NCBI RefSeq assembly: GCF_026870175.2
Contig: NZ_CP113977.2
Location: 4,402,001-4,466,000, forward strand
Direction: 5' to 3'
Length of the DNA stretch: 64,000 nucleotides
From: Flavobacterium aestivum
GTDB lineage: Bacteria > Bacteroidota > Bacteroidia > Flavobacteriales > Flavobacteriaceae
The translations under genes and the position numbers were made by a program. Positions 63,596 to 64,000 of this stretch are shown in pieces. Within the stretch, counting starts at the first letter, position 1; every line of letters starts with the position of its first letter. The notes beneath the pieces were generated by a model, which saw nothing but the letters and a program-made list of their open reading frames with translations, had not been told where the DNA came from and searched no databases.

Positions 63596-63645
63596 GCAAA
63601 TATATACCTTATTTTTATTTGTTCTAAATAAAAATACTATTTTTG
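63596..63645. promoter_or_regulatory. Divergent promoters flanking a perfect palindrome
   Basis: A perfect inverted repeat with 11-bp arms (63610-63620 TATTTTTATTT and 63626-63636 AAATAAAAATA) and a 5-base spacer lies between two -7 elements: TATATTTGC on the minus strand (63604-63596) for the receptor gene and TATTTTTG on the plus strand (63638-63645) for the next gene. Its location fits a Fur-type iron operator, though the sequence is extremely AT-rich and unproven. Confidence 0.5.
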
Positions 63646-63677
63646 TTGTAAATAAGTATTCATTAAAAATTAACCCT

Positions 63678-64000
63678 ATGAGAATCAAAGCAATTCTATT
63701 TTCAATTGCATTATTAGCAAGTCAAACCGGCAAAAGTCAAGATCTAAAAAAACAACAAGACATTAATTCTATCAAATCAATGTGCGGTTGTTATGAAGTA
63801 AAGTTTAATTTCATCGAAACTTTTAAATATTCAAAAGACAGCATCAATTATAAACCATCAGAAACCAAACACGATACCGGACTAGAATGGGTAGAATTGG
63901 TAGAAAACCAACCCAACAAGATTGTTTTGCAACATTTATTAATTGTTGGAACCGGAGAAAATGACATTGTTAAACACTGGAGACAAGATTGGCTATATGA
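63678..64000 (+). CDS. Partial DUF6607-like secreted protein, truncated by the window end
   Basis: The open frame starts at ATG 63678 and runs to the end of the window (107 codons) without a stop. A signal peptide (MRIKAILFSIALLASQTGKSQ) is followed by INSIKSMCGCYEVKFNFIETF, with VIELVENQPN-type segments and HWRQDWLY at the visible end. This resembles DUF6607-family proteins that accompany HmuY/TonB-receptor loci in Flavobacteriia. It is divergent from the receptor gene and shares the palindromic intergenic region, which suggests joint iron control. Function unknown. Confidence 0.6.
   Translation, partial: MRIKAILFSIALLASQTGKSQDLKKQQDINSIKSMCGCYEVKFNFIETFKYSKDSINYKPSETKHDTGLEWVELVENQPNKIVLQHLLIVGTGENDIVKHWRQDWLY

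Overview
The window reads as a chromosome segment from a Flavobacterium-like member of the Bacteroidetes (Flavobacteriia). The DNA is AT-rich. Start regions lack Shine-Dalgarno sequences, and several genes have the Bacteroidetes -7 element TAnnTTTG just upstream. The gene repertoire fits too: an energy-transducer TonB of the Bacteroidetes type, a HmuY/TonB-receptor haem pair, WbqC, DUF5683, an ebo cluster and GG-leader peptides. No rRNA, tRNA, CRISPR array, phage or insertion sequence was seen.

Layout. (1) 1-8 kb: a secreted esterase-like hydrolase, then a complete six-gene ebo cluster (eboA-F, minus strand, 7668 to 1012). (2) 8.1-11.5 kb: a minus-strand trio made of a protein resembling the N-terminal part of VioB, a ferritin-like protein resembling the C-terminal part of VioB, and a VOC/glyoxalase-fold protein. 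(3) 11.8-17.8 kb: hisS, a MacB/FtsX-type permease, then a tandemly duplicated block. Each copy of the block holds a 60-residue GG-leader peptide with six cysteines; one copy ends in intact prmC and the other in a prmC remnant. (4) 17.9-31.5 kb: plus-strand housekeeping genes including ribD, dnaA, a low-molecular-weight phosphatase, an RsmI-type methylase, an aminotransferase, an SDR, parA-parB, dapB, an unusually long lepB and a WbqC protein. (5) 31.7-38.2 kb: minus-strand EEP-family membrane protein, two rhomboids, mutL, ribH and a TPR protein. (6) 38.5-51.8 kb: plus-strand amidase flanked by 31-bp direct repeats, recF, a rhodanese-thioredoxin lipoprotein, murB, a PaiB-like protein, a glycosyltransferase, an ECF sigma factor, a TonB protein, lipA, a GAPDH and a TPR hybrid histidine kinase, with one M48 peptidase on the minus strand. 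(7) 51.8-60.2 kb: purine nucleoside phosphorylase and lpxK, a Nif3-like protein, a coiled-coil protein, an alpha/beta hydrolase, rluF, folD and ffh. (8) 60.3-64 kb: a haem-uptake pair (TonB-dependent receptor, then HmuY lipoprotein) divergent from a gene truncated by the window end. A perfect palindrome lies between the two promoters.

Most of the window is core metabolism. The accessory content worth attention is the ebo cluster beside a split VioB-like pair, which together suggest a cryptic aromatic dimer or small-molecule pathway; the paired six-cysteine leader peptides with their recent segmental duplication; and an intergenic element present twice whose stems change sequence while keeping their pairing, which suggests a structured RNA. 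Identifications rest on motifs read by eye and on family knowledge. No database search was run.
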